A DNA stretch of 64,000 bases from Raffaelea ambrosiae. Lineage: Eukaryota > Ascomycota > Sordariomycetes > Ophiostomatales > Ophiostomataceae. The stretch's first letter is position 1. Each line of letters begins with the position of its first letter. The notes beneath the pieces are model-generated. The model did not search any database. It worked only from the letters and a program-made list of their open reading frames with translations, and was not told the origin of the DNA. The stretch covers positions 649,075 through 713,074 of the forward strand of contig PCDI01000005.1 in assembly GCA_002778195.1 (NCBI GenBank). Reading direction: 5' to 3'. Below, in pieces: positions 34,507-45,103 of this stretch. Position numbers and translations under genes: made by a program.

Positions 34507-36305
34507 GCAACATCCTCAACAAGTACAACATCCAGAGCTATAATGACTATGCCAGCTGCTTCCGCCAGTCCTGCGCCGCCGCCTCGTCGGCCTCGCACGA
34601 CGCTGCCTTTGGCATCCGCCTCGTCCACGCCGACAGTCTGCCGCCCAAGCACGAGAAGATCCTGAACCAGATCCTCACCAAGGCCGCCCGCAAGTACCAC
34701 GTCTCGCCGCGCTGGCTGGCGCCCTCGACGCCCGCCTTTGTTTCCGGCATTCCGTCCGACCTCCCGCGCCACAGCCTCGAGCAGAACGAGGTCATCTTTG
34801 CCGCGCCCGGCCTGACCCTGCGGTCGCTCGACCACCTCTACACCTTCAAGGCGGCGCTCGCCAGCTACGCCGCCTCGGGCAACCAGTACCGCCTCGAAGA
34901 CGCCGTCGACGAGCTGCGGCGCTACGTGCTGGCGCGCGGCGGCCAGCGCCTGGGCAAGCGCGAGCTGCTGCGGCGGTATCCGACGCTGCAGTTTGCCGAG
35001 TCCGACCTGGCGGACGTGATCCACATGTACAGCCGCGCCTACGGCGGTCCGGAGCACGACGGCGGCATTGAGGTGGACGGACTCAGCTCGTGCTCCCCCG
35101 CCGAGGTGATGCTGGACTCTGCGAACGACAGAGATGAAGACGGCGACGACTACGCCTCGTTCACGTCGTCCGAGGCCGAGCAGGCCCTGCTGGACCTGCT
35201 GGAGAGCAAAGAGCTGGCCATTGATGGCATGGCTCACTTTGGCATCAGCGGCGACGAAAGCGACATCGAGTCCCTTCCCGAGGTCAAGGAGATCCATCTG
35301 GACGATGACAACGACGACGCGCATGACGAAGAGGACGCCAACACACCAATTGCTCAGCAGGCTGCAGAGAAGGAGACAACAACAACAACAACAGAGGCAT
35401 CATCAGAGCCGCCCGTCGAGGCTGTCCTCCCGTCATCCTCCTCCTCCTCCTCATCATCATTGACAGCTGCTCCCGAGCCGGAAGAAGAGATGCCGACGTC
35501 GCCGACTCTGGCCTCGCTCCTGCTCAACTCTTCACTGCTGCCCATCTTTGGCATGACCAAGCGGCGCCAGCGCCTCAAGGCACGCCAGTCCGAGGAAGAC
35601 CTCAAGGAAGAATCCATGGAGGAGGAGAAGAAGAAGAAGAAGAAGGAGGAGGAGCCCAAGGTGACCAAGGCCGAAGAGAAGGCCGTCACGACAACCACCA
35701 CCACCACCACCACCACTATCACCCAGTCGTCTCCCAACAAGGTCGACGACGAAGAGGAAGAGGACGACGACAAGACACCCACAGACCGCACCAAGGCCAA
35801 CAGCAAGCTCATCCCGGCGGCTACCATCCTCAAGCCCACCGCCAGCAAGGTCCCCCTCCTCAAGCTGCAGACGACCTTTGGCAACAGCAAGTGCTCCACG
35901 ACGCCCACACTCTCAGTTGTTGCTGCTGGTGCTGGTGCTGGTGCTCGTCCTCTCTCTGCCTCGCCCGTCCTGACCTCAGCCGTCATTCCCATCCTTCTCG
36001 AGGAGGAGGAGGAGGGACCGATCCGCAAGGCCGAAGACGAAGAACAGCTCACGGCCCGGCCGGTCAGCTGCGTGCGCCAGCGGAAGCGCTTTTCCTGGAG
36101 CAACGCCGCCGCCGCCGCCAGCATTGGCGAGCTGCTGAGCGCGGGCCCGCAGCCAGCCGCGTCCTCTCAGGCTGTGTCCTCCCAGCCCGAGATTGTGCCG
36201 ATGACGCCCAACGACTACGACGACATCTCGCCGATCACGCGCAGCGAGTGGGGGTTCCTGATGGGCGGCCAGTCTGGGCGGCAAGTGACGGTGACGACCT
36301 TTTAA
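33639..36305 (+). CDS. Large low-complexity fungal protein with a conserved core (possibly DUF7582 family)
   Basis: A single-exon gene encoding 888 aa, with start context CACCATGG. Two conserved regions stand out. The N-terminal one (about residues 15-55) reads LDAALEYTARRLARKALSID then VVIRRHYQLPG. The central one (about residues 325-475) contains FGIRLVHADSLPPKHEKIL, the segment KYHVSPRWLAPST, and a helical stretch with YVLARGGQRLGKRELLRRYP. Between them are Ser/Thr-rich sequence and an Asn tract encoded by AAC repeats. The C-terminal half is disordered, with poly-Ser, poly-Lys/Glu and poly-Thr stretches and a short hydrophobic LASLLLNSSLLPIFGM. The conserved segments recall an uncharacterised ascomycete family that I associate from memory with DUF7582. 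No catalytic motif is visible and I assign no function. The TATA box and C/T leader suggest a strongly expressed or regulated gene. Confidence 0.8.
34434..34504 (+). repeat. Coding ACC/AAC trinucleotide repeat (Thr then Asn tract)
   Basis: Runs of ACC/AGC codons pass into about 16 AAC codons giving an Asn homopolymer. The +1 frame would give poly-Gln. It sits between the two conserved regions of the protein and is likely to vary in length between strains. Confidence 0.9.
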
Positions 36306-36891
36306 GAAAGAGCTGGGGATACCAAGACAGGAACACAGAGTTGGCATGCACGGAGTTGGAACATGTGAAACACATGGAACACCTGGTGCTTGGGACACAT
36401 GGATGCTTGGATGCATGGATGCATGGATGCATGGGCACTCGGATACTTGGCTACTTGGATACTTGGATCTCATGAGCAGTGTTGTGTTTCTTTTTTTTTG
36501 ATTTCTGCTTTCTCTTTTTCTCTTCTTCTGTTTTCTTCTCTTGGGCTTTCCACTTTTGGTCTCGCTTTCTCATGTAGCATTCTTTCTGCATTGCGGATAT
36601 CTCTTGACGCATTTTCTTCTTCCATTCGCTTGGCTCGGCATTCTTCTTGCATCTCTATACCCCCTTCCTTCCGAAACAGAATCGCTTCCTGTATACCTTT
36701 GTATGAAAAAAAAACCCATTTGTTGATCTGTCTCTCGTTTTCATGATATGATCTAACTAGAATACGAATGCATTCATCCCCCCACCCAATGTCCAGTGAT
36801 GATGATCGTGAGTGAATACTACAGTGATAACAACGAGAAGTCTGCCACTGGCATCTCTCTTCACCTTTCACACCCTTACCACCACGCGCCC
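36306..36891. other. Convergent intergenic region with a minisatellite
   Basis: This is 586 bp between the 3' ends of the 888-aa gene and the PRCC gene. It has the tandem repeats at 36399-36469, then T-rich DNA, and no coding pattern. Confidence 0.6.
36399..36469 (+). repeat. ATGGATGC and GGATACTT tandem repeats
   Basis: Four 8-bp units of (A/T)TGGATGC (36399-36434) are followed by three units of the type (G/C)(G/T)A(T/C)ACTTG (36440-36469), just after the stop codon of the plus-strand gene. Confidence 0.85.
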
Positions 36892-38244
36892 CTATCTCCA
36901 TCCATACCTCCCCCCCGCCTCCCGCTGCGTCGCCCGGTTCTTGGCAAACGTCTCTTCCAGCGCATCCCGCTGGCTGTGCACCGACCGCACCAGCTGCTGC
37001 AGGCTGTGCTTGCCCGGCGCAATGGTCTTGACCGGGTTGTGCGTGCCCACCTGCGCCTCCAGCTCGCCCGACTGCCGCAGGGCCTCGTTGTGGCGGTACT
37101 CGCGGTCGAGGTCGAACGTGGCAATGGTGCCGGGCTTGACGGACGCGGGCGGGCCGCCGCGGCCAAAGAGGGCGCGGCGGTCCTTGGCCGACAGCTGGAG
37201 GTCGTCTGCGAGGGCATGCAGCGAGGTGGCCGACGAGGCAGAGGGGTCGACCGGTGGTGGCTGTTGTTGCTGTTGCTGTAGCTGCCCCTGTAGGTGCTCC
37301 TGTACTTGTTCTGGCCGACTGGGGGCATACCCGGTGGGCGTGTAGTCCTGGAACAGAGGCTGGTATCCTCCTGCAGATGCCGTCCTGTCTTCCTCGACCG
37401 GGGCCACGTCCTCCTCCTCCTCGTCCGGCTCGATCGAGAAGAGGGAGATCTTCTTCTTTGGGGGAGGCGGTGCAGGTGCAGCAGCCCCTTCTGGTTGGGC
37501 TGGTAGCTCGGCTGCTGCTGCCTCCTTCTCCTTCTTCGTCTTCGCTGGCTGTCCTTGTGGCCTGCTCTCCCCCCCGACGTCGGCCTTTTTCCCCTTCTTC
37601 TTCCCTGGCTGCTTCCGCGACACCGACAGCGGCATGAACATCAGCGGGTTGCCCACCAGCTGGACGTCCTCGGCCGCCTTGAGGCCGTCGGGGATGGATG
37701 GTGCTTTCGGTGCTTTGGGTGGTGGCAGGTGCAGTGTGCCCTTGGTGGTCTGCGTCTCGTTCCCGTTCGCGGTGTCGTTCTCGTTGCTGTCGTCTGCTGA
37801 CCGTCGAGAAAAGGCCGCCTCGCCGCTCGTCTTGAGATGTATGCCCGGTCTCGGCAGGGATGTGCTCGTTGAAGAGGAAGAGGAGGAGGAGGAGGAGGCT
37901 GCTGCCGCCGCGCCTGTCTTCTTGGGCGCAGGCAGAAACGAGCCGAACCCGCTGAACCGGCTGGTGCGGCCGCCGGCTGCGCCGATCCGGGCGCGTTTGG
38001 CTGGCGGTCCGTCGGCATCATCGTCGGGATTCTTATCGCTGCTGCCATCACCGCCCGCAGCTGTCGGCAGGTGGACGACAATCTTGCCCGGGTTGGCGCG
38101 GTCGACCAGTTTCTGGAAGGGTTTCTTCCCTGTGGCGGACGTTCCTGTTGGCGCCTTGCTTGGGGGGGCCGGCGCCTTGGCCGGCGCAACTGCCTCTTCG
38201 CCGGCAGACGAGTCTGAGTCCGAGTTGTAGTCGACGAGGCCCAT
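36892..38244 (-). CDS. PRCC-domain protein (mitotic checkpoint regulator/splicing-associated)
   Basis: A single exon encoding 450 aa. The ATG at 38244 starts MGLVDYNSDSDSS, the typical N-terminus of the PRCC family; the open frame extends a little further upstream but without another ATG. The middle is disordered (Pro, Ala, Ser, Lys), with LVGNPLMFMPLSV as a conserved island and ISLFSIEPDEEEE further on. The C-terminal PRCC region contains LSAKDRRALFGRGG then FDLDREYRHNEALR, and ends with APGKHSLQQLVRSVHSQRDALEETFAKNR and a basic tail. Family knowledge: human PRCC interacts with MAD2B and is found in spliceosomal complexes; the fungal members are hardly studied. It shares a 587-bp divergent promoter region with SIN1. 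Confidence 0.88.
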   Translation of the reverse strand: MGLVDYNSDSDSSAGEEAVAPAKAPAPPSKAPTGTSATGKKPFQKLVDRANPGKIVVHLPTAAGGDGSSDKNPDDDADGPPAKRARIGAAGGRTSRFSGFGSFLPAPKKTGAAAAASSSSSSSSSTSTSLPRPGIHLKTSGEAAFSRRSADDSNENDTANGNETQTTKGTLHLPPPKAPKAPSIPDGLKAAEDVQLVGNPLMFMPLSVSRKQPGKKKGKKADVGGESRPQGQPAKTKKEKEAAAAELPAQPEGAAAPAPPPPKKKISLFSIEPDEEEEDVAPVEEDRTASAGGYQPLFQDYTPTGYAPSRPEQVQEHLQGQLQQQQQQPPPVDPSASSATSLHALADDLQLSAKDRRALFGRGGPPASVKPGTIATFDLDREYRHNEALRQSGELEAQVGTHNPVKTIAPGKHSLQQLVRSVHSQRDALEETFAKNRATQREAGGRYGWR

Positions 38245-38831
38245 GTTTGGTCGGTTCACGCATGTGACTTGTGTCGAGGTGTAGTCGAAGTGCAGTCAAA
38301 GTGCCGTGGTTCTGAGAACCTGGCTGTAAAAAGACCTGTGGCGCTTTCCAGGCATACTGAAATACACGATATCTTAGCGCTGTCGTCTTATCGCAAGGGC
38401 CTAAAGCCAGCCACTACGACGCCATGTGGCGGTGGCTCCCCGCCCCGTTTCAGCGACCTCCTTTAGCTGGTCGCCGCTATCACGTGGATCTGCTAGCAAG
38501 CTCCCTAGGGCGTCCCCCCCTCTCCTTCTCTAATCTGTCTCTGTGAAGCTGTCACAGCATTTCTTCGAAGAACCACGCCGACAACTCGCGCGATGGCTGG
38601 CCATCTCGTACATACACGTACCCATTTTTGAGCTGCATGCTGTTCCCAACCAAAAGCCCTCTATTCTGCTGGCCGCGATCAGCCAGCACGCAGCGGGAAA
38701 GGCAGACCAAAGCCACCACTTGGCCTCCCAATCTAGCCCTGCCGTTCCTACCGTGTTGAACCCAGCTTGACAGCCTCGTGAGGGTCCTACGCCCCCCCTC
38801 CCCCCCCCCCCCAACACTCCCTACCGCCACG
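38245..38831. promoter_or_regulatory. Divergent promoter region PRCC-like / SIN1
   Basis: It holds CTTATCGCA at 38387-38395 and, next to the PRCC start, a degenerate repeat around GTGTCGAGGTGTAGTCGAAG. A C-rich run (about 38793-38811) lies right before the SIN1 start. Confidence 0.55.
38387..38395 (-). promoter_or_regulatory. CTTATCGCA motif upstream of the PRCC-like gene
   Basis: Read in the PRCC sense it is TGCGATAAG, 143 bp upstream of the ATG. It is the same 9-mer as in the NOC3 and POP3/UTP10 promoters. Confidence 0.3.
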
Positions 38832-39934
38832 ATGTCTGTTCTCCAGGCACAAGAGTACGTGATCCGTTCTTCTCAAGGACCCCCCTCTGGGAGGTCTCTC
38901 TGTCTAACAACGGTGCCCTCATGGCAGCCTCGTTTCCTACCAGCTACGCACATCCTACCTCACCGAAGTCGCCGATGGCGTGGGCGAACGCCTGATCACG
39001 CTGAACGAGAGCATCGTCAACTCGGCACCCTTCAAGGCCGCGGGATGGCGCTCCAGCCCGGGCCTCATCAAGCGCACCCACTCGCCGCCCATCCCGACGG
39101 CCGTCGCGTCCGAGTACTTTCGGGCGCCCCGCGCGCTGGGGCTGACCTTGGAGGATGAGCCCGAGGAGAGCGTGGGCGTGCTCGGCAGCGGGCCCGGCGG
39201 TGGCGGCGCGAGAAGCATTCTCAGCGGAGGCGGGCGCGGAACGGGGGGTGTCGGAGACGCGGCGACCAGCCGGACCAAGCGGCGGCGACGGCGCGAGCAG
39301 ATGGAAGAGGAGGAAGACAGCAGCGACCTCAGCGACGAGAGCGACGACGACGGCAGCGCGGAGCAGCGCGCGGCGCAGCAGATCAAGTTTGCCAAGATGC
39401 CTGTGCGGCACCGGTCCGGGTCGTCGCCGCTGCAGTCGTCGAATCTGCGGCAGCCACCCATCGGGGCCGACAGCCTAGCGTCAACAACGACAACAACAAC
39501 GACGACAGCGACAACAGCAACAAATGCCTTCCATCCCACAGCCACCACCACCACCACCACCACCACATCGCCACGGCCGCCGCGACGCGGCTCGCAGTCG
39601 GCCCTGGAGGCCGTCAAGGAGCGGGCGCGGCGGGACACGGTGACCAGCAGCGAGGTGTCGTCGGAGAACGAGCAGATGGACGGAGTCGGAGGAGGAGGAA
39701 GCAGTCATGTTTCGTCGGGTTTCCGCCGCCAGCGACAGCAGCAACAACGCGAGCGCGAGCGGGCCAAGGGCCGGGCCAAGGCCGCCTCGGCGCGGCTGCA
39801 GTCGCAGTCGACGAGCACGTCGATTGCCACGACGGCCAGCAGCAGCAAGTCGTCCCAGATGGGCGGCAGCGGCACGCCGCCGATTGCACAGCTGCAAAGA
39901 CAGGAGAGCGACCTGCTCGAGGAGGAGCGCGAGA

Positions 39935-39992
<58 letters not shown>

Positions 39993-41117
39993 GGAGGACG
40001 GCGTGGCCGAAGCTAGCGACGATGACGACGACGAAGAGTCGGACGGCTCGGACCTGTCGTCGACATTTGCCGGCAGCATCGACTCGGCGTCGATTCTGCA
40101 CCGGGTCGACAACCCGCTGAACGCGGCGGCGGCGGCAGCAGCGGCGGCGGCGGCGGCCGGCGTGGTGCCGGACGACCAGATTGTGGGCACGCCGCCGCGG
40201 ACGTTTACGCGGACGGGCACGGTGCGGCGGTCGCAGCATCCCTCCACGCAGCGGCTGGGCGCCACGATGACGCCGGTGGGCAACCTGCCCCCGCCGCAGC
40301 GGCGGCCGATCAGCACGGCCGGGGGTCCGCCGCCGCGGAGTCTGCTGACGGCGGCGCTGCAGGCGAAGAAGACGGCGGCGGCGACGCCGTTTGACAAGTT
40401 TGCGTCGCTGTCGGGCAAGGGCGACCCGAACCCGATCCAGATCCGGATCTACGCGCCGTTCTCGCGGCTGCCGGAGACGCCGTTCGAGGTGCCGATCCGG
40501 CCGTCGGTGCAGGCCACCAGCGGGGCCGCGGACGCGGGGCCGGCCGCGGGCGCGGGCGAGCGCCCCGTCACGGTGGCCGACCTGATCGGGCTGAGCCTGT
40601 GGCGGTACGCGGAGGAGAAGCGCGAGCCGCCGCTGCCGGCAACGCGGCGCAGCGTCAACTGGTGGACGCTGCGGATGGTGGAGGAGGGCGGCGAGGTGGA
40701 CGACGACTTCCCGCCGCTGGAGCGCACGCGCGCGCTGGTGTCGTTCACGACGGCCAACAACAGCAGCAAGGGCGGGCTGCAGCGCTTCCGGTCCAACTCG
40801 AACAAGGTGTTTGACGACTTTGCGCTGGCCGAGGCGACGCCGGCCGAGTTTGCCGAGAACCAGCGGACGACGCCGCAGTTTGCCGAGGCGGAGGGGAAAG
40901 GGGGGGAGGAGGGGGGGGAGGAGGAGCGGCCGAGTGATGATGTGGCTCGTGGGAGGGAGGCCAGGAGTAGTGTGAGTAGTAGTGGTGGTGGTGGTGGCGG
41001 TGGTGGTGGTGGCTCTCGGCTCGGCATAGACGACAACGACGGCGAGACGACGCCGCGGAACCGGACACCCCAGCCGGGGGCCGTTTCCTCGGCCGCGGGC
41101 TTCAACAACAACAACAA

Positions 41118-41149
<32 letters not shown>

Positions 41150-42168
41150 CGACGACGTCCATGACATCGACGTCGGCCCTCTTTCCGCGGCCGCGCAACT
41201 CCCAGTTCCTCCCGTTCGAGCAGGCCCGGCTCAACCCGATCCTCACCACCACCTACCGCCACAACGCGCCGCACGCGGACGCGCCGCAGCTGCCGGCGAC
41301 GGCGCGCAACACCAACAACCGCGGCCGCAAGAAGCTGCTGCGCGTGCACATCCACTCGGCCGACGCGGCGCCGGGCCAGATGGTCACCGTCGATGTCACC
41401 ACGGACACCTATCTGGAAGACGTGCTGGATCTCGTGTGCAAGAAGCGCCAGCTCGAAAAGGGCAGTCACGTGCTCAAGCTGCCCGGCTCGGGCGTGCTGG
41501 TGCGCATGGACCGCGAGGTGGCGTCCCTGGGCAACGTCATGGACCTGGACCTGTTCCGGAAGCGGTTTGTGTCGGAGGCGGTGGGTGGCAGTGGCAGTGG
41601 GACCACTGGTGGTGGTGGTGCCGGTGGTGCCGGCAGCGGCACCTCGCCCAGCAGCGTCTCCTCGCCCAAGCTGGGGACAAGCGGAGAAGGCGGCACGCGG
41701 CGGTTCCGCAAGGCGGCCGGCACGACGCCCGGGTCGCACCCTCTGGCGCGCGAGGCGCTGAAAGCAGCCGCCGCGCCTCTGCCGCCGTCGCTCATCGACG
41801 TGGACCGCGGCATGGCCTCGCCGGCGACGCTGATCAACGACGCCAACTACAAGAAGTACACGGTGTGGCGGCGGCAGGGGCTCAAGATCATGGGCTCGTC
41901 GGAGCGGGTGCTGACGATCGACGGCGAGTACGTGCACATTATGCACCCGCCGCAGCCCGGCGGCGGCGTGATTGGCAAGATCACGACGGTGCACTTTAGC
42001 AACGTGGTCGGGTGCAAGGTGTCGCTGCGCCACCCGACGCACTTCAAGCTGATTGTGTACAAGGCGAACGAGAGCAAGCGCTACGACTTTGAGGCCAAGA
42101 CGGCCGACCAGGCCACCGAGATTGTCGGCGAGCTGAAGAAGGCCATGTCGCCGTACCGGGACATTTAG
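38832..42168 (+). CDS. SIN1: TORC2 subunit Sin1/Avo1
   Basis: Two exons, 38832-38854 and 38928-42168, give 1087 aa. The 73-bp intron (GTACGT, CTAAC branch, GGCAG) joins MSVLQAQ to DLVSYQLRTSYLTEVADGVG, the conserved start of Sin1/Avo1. Domains: a disordered Ser/Asp-rich region (about residues 90-490), the CRIM domain near 505-660 (begins DPNPIQIRIYAPFSRLP, includes SVNWWTLRMVEEGG), a Ras-binding-like ubiquitin fold near 805-880 (KKLLRVHIHSADAAPGQMV), and the C-terminal PH domain at about 980-1085 (NYKKYTVWRRQGLKIMGSS to ELKKAMSPYR). Sin1 recruits AGC-kinase substrates such as Ypk/Akt-type kinases to TOR complex 2 at the plasma membrane; the PH domain binds phosphoinositides. The protein is long for the family because of Asp, Ala, Gly and Asn homopolymers, all in linkers. 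Confidence 0.93.
39937..39990 (+). repeat. Coding GAC repeat (poly-Asp) in SIN1
   Basis: About 17-18 near-perfect GAC/GAT codons in the linker before the CRIM domain. It is a likely site of length polymorphism. Confidence 0.9.
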
Positions 42169-42624
42169 CGAGAGCGCCCCCCAGGCATGGGGCGAGCCAA
42201 GCCTAGGAAAAGAGACGGGGTGGAAGGCCACAGGAAGAGCGAGGATGAGAAAACACGGGGGGGGGGCAGCCAGCAGGGGAGTCTATCGTTCGACCACGGA
42301 TATGTGAAATGTAGTTATACTCGGCCAGGAAAGGAAGAACAAGGACAAGGAAAGGACCAACGGCCTACAGGAGGGAACGACAAGGGCGTTGGGGACATGG
42401 GGGGACACGGATTCCGTGGCCAAGGAAAAACCATACGAGTCCTTTTTTGTTGTTTTGTTTTGTTTTGTTTTGGCTTGGCTTGGTTTGGTTTGGTTCGGTT
42501 TGGTTTGTTTTGTCCGTACAGATACATATACATATGTTTATACATGGGGGTATCATATCCTTTTCCCTTTTTTGCGTCCTCGCTCGCTTGTCATCCGTCC
42601 TCGCTCCGCTCGCCACAGCCACTC
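42169..42624. other. Convergent intergenic region with a G/T repeat
   Basis: This is 456 bp between the 3' ends of SIN1 and the NFKBIL1-like gene. It contains TTTTG/TTTGG tandem units (42445-42513) and no coding pattern. Confidence 0.6.
42445..42513 (+). repeat. TTTTG/TTTGG simple repeat
   Basis: Pentamers TTTTG (four copies) pass into GGCTT and GGTTT units, then back to TTTTG. Confidence 0.9.
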
Positions 42625-43830
42625 CTACGTCTCCTTCCGCACCTCCCGCCACAACCGGTCCACCACCTGGAAGATCGCCGTCACCGCCCTCATCGTCCCC
42701 TCGTCCACCGCCCCGCCCAGCCGCTGCTGGATCTTGTCCGGGTGCCACCGCACCCGCTCCTCCCGCAGCCGCGCCACCGTCGCCGCAAACGGGTCCGATC
42801 CGCCGGCTGTCCCGCCGGCCTTGTCCCCCAAAAAGAACTCCCGCACCTCTTTGGCATACGCCTCGTCCATTTGCGGGGCCGCGCTTGGGGGGGTCTCGCT
42901 TTTCGGGTCCTCGCTTTTCGGGTCCTCGCTTCGCTCGTGGGATGTCGTGTGGCCCGCCGCCGCCCTGGGACCACCTCCAGGACCGCTTCCGGGACCACTT
43001 CCGGCGCTGCCCTCCACCTCCACCGGCCACGGTATCCGCCCCACCGTCGGCTCCGCCTCCCACGCCTTCCACCGCCCTGCATACCCTTCCCACCGCTCCG
43101 TCCACGCCTTGCGCTGCCGTCGCGCCGCGCCCCGCCGCAGACTCGCCTCCACGTCCGCCCAGTGCTGGCGCTGCGCCCGGTCCCGCGCCGCCCACTGCCG
43201 CCGGTCCCGGTCAAACGCGTCCTGGCGCTGGCGCTGCCGCGCCTCTTCGCGCCGCGCCGCCTCGGCCTGGGCCTTTTTCTGCTGCTGCCGCTGCTGCTCC
43301 CGCTTCTCGCGCAGGCCCTCGTGGGAGCGCTCCCACATGCGGCGGCGGACATAGTCGGCGTACTGGTCGTCGTCCATGTCGTCCGGGTGGGGCGAGCCGC
43401 CTGCCGTCGTCGTCGTCGTCGTCGTCTGTTCTTGTTGTTCTTTTTGTCTCGCGCGCCTGTACTCCTCGGCGTACTCGTGCACGGGCTGGCCGTAGACGGC
43501 TTCCCAGTAGGCGGCGCCCTCGTCGTCGGCCATGGCGTCAAAGAGCGACTGGCGGAACGCGGCGTCGGGGTCGAGCGGGGGTTCGGCGTAGGGGTCTTCT
43601 TCTTCGATGGGGTCATGGCCGGAGTCGTCGCCGTCGTCGTCGTCTTTTCTGGCTGGAGACTGGCGGCGTCGTTTCGTGCGGTGGCGACTTTTGTGGCGGT
43701 GGTGGTGGTGGTGATGACGGCGGTGATGATGATGTCGGTGACGACCTTCTCGATCTTCGCGATCGTCCCGACCGTCACGATCAACATTGTTGTGGGTTTC
43801 ACCCTCGTTCTCATCGCGGTCTTTCTCGTT

Positions 43831-43867
<37 letters not shown>

Positions 43868-44370
43868 TTTTCTCGACTCTGGCAGCGTCCGCGCGAGCCC
43901 GACTCGTCTCGAGACTCGTCGCGCGACCCGCCCAGGTCGTCGTTCTCGTAGCCTCGGTCTCTGCGGTCGGCACTCGCCCTCTTCCCATCCTCGCTGCCGT
44001 AGTACCGGCTTTTGTATTTCGAGGTGCTGCCGCTGCCGGTATGGGTCTCGTCTCGCTTGGCTTCTCTGTCCTTCCTGTGTTCTTTCTTCGACTTGAAGCG
44101 AATGCGACTGCTCCGTGGACGTAGCGTGTCGCCGTCGTCGTCGTCGTCGCCGTCGTCGGCTGTGTCTCGACGTCTGCTTTTCTCCTTCCTCTCCTTCCTC
44201 TCATCTTCACCTCTCGACCGTTTCCGACGACGACGACTCCGGTCGCCGCCCTCCGTGTCCTGCAGCGAGCTCTGGAACGGGTTGATGGACGCTAGAATAT
44301 GCGCGCGCAAGGGCGCACGCTGTGCCTGGAGGTCGGCGTCATCCACGCCACCTCCGCTGCCCGTCGCCAT
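42625..44370 (-). CDS. NF-kappa-B inhibitor-like protein 1 (NFKBIL1) family member
   Basis: A single exon encoding 581 aa. Residues 30-240 are extremely rich in Arg, Lys, Asp and His (RS/RD-like), as in splicing-associated proteins. An acidic motif then reads EEEDPYAEPPLDPDAAF. The middle is a long Arg/Glu/Gln coiled-coil-like stretch. The C-terminus carries the family signature, with YAKEVREFFLGD, then RLREERVRWHPDKIQQRL and a final helix VVDRLWREVRK. The HPD triplet and the following Lys resemble a J-domain loop, but the rest of a J domain is not evident. Animal NFKBIL1 is nuclear and linked to alternative splicing; the fungal members are uncharacterised. I see no ankyrin repeats, which the animal protein has. 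The ATG at 44370 is the first Met of the open frame. Confidence 0.75.
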
Positions 44371-45103
44371 GGCGGGCTGGTTTGGTGGGGGGTTTCCGTG
44401 GGAGCGAGAGAGAGATGTCGTATGTCGTGCTGTTGAAGAGAAACTTAAAAAAAAAAACAGTTGCGAGCTGCCTAACTATGACGTTGGCCAAAAATTATGG
44501 TTGGTCTTATCTTATCGGTGGCGACTTTGTTAGTGGAAGGTACGGTGTAACTCTGGAACACCACAGCGCACCACCCAGTATTATCTACGAGTACTTCTTC
44601 AACAGACTTTCAGACTATTTTTCAGACTTCAGACTTCAGACTTCAGTCTATTGTTCTCAGATTATGTCACGCTTTACTTCACTTTCGGTTCATGTCTGTT
44701 TAGAGACAATCCTTGTTAATTGTTTCTAAGATTCCTATGCTATGCCCATTCTTGGTGTCTTATAGCAGATGCTTTGTTGCTCATGTTATCCCTTCCACCG
44801 CCTATTGCCTGCCAAAGAACCTTTTTTTTCGAACTCATCTCTTGGTTCCATTCCAGTACTGCATCCCTTGAACTAGACAATGTGTTTGCCCCCTTTGCTC
44901 CGTGCAAGATGTGTATGACAAAGATGTAGAACGCTTCATAATGAGACAGGCAACAATAAACAAACAAAGAAAAAGCAAAACATGGTTATAAGAAAACAAA
45001 AGCAGAAAAAAAGAAAAACAGCTCGTTACATGATATCGTTAGAAACAATCTAATCATTCATCTTGGGTCTTCGTGTCCTTTCCTCCCCTTGGAAGTCCGC
45101 CCT
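44371..45103. other. Intergenic: NFKBIL1-like promoter and HSP104 3' flank
   Basis: This is 733 bp, AT-rich, with the TTCAGAC repeat at 44603-44651. A CTTATCGG sequence near 44512 differs from the recurrent CTTATCGCA. No coding pattern was seen. Confidence 0.6.
44603..44651 (+). repeat. TTCAGAC tandem repeat
   Basis: Four consecutive near-perfect 7-bp TTCAGAC units (from 44621) with two looser ones before them. Confidence 0.85.

Noticed and set aside
39481..42231. A 916-codon open frame on the minus strand opposite SIN1
   Set aside because: It mirrors the GC-rich codon use and repeats of SIN1 (poly-Val opposite poly-Asp, Arg-rich composition) and has no domain of its own.
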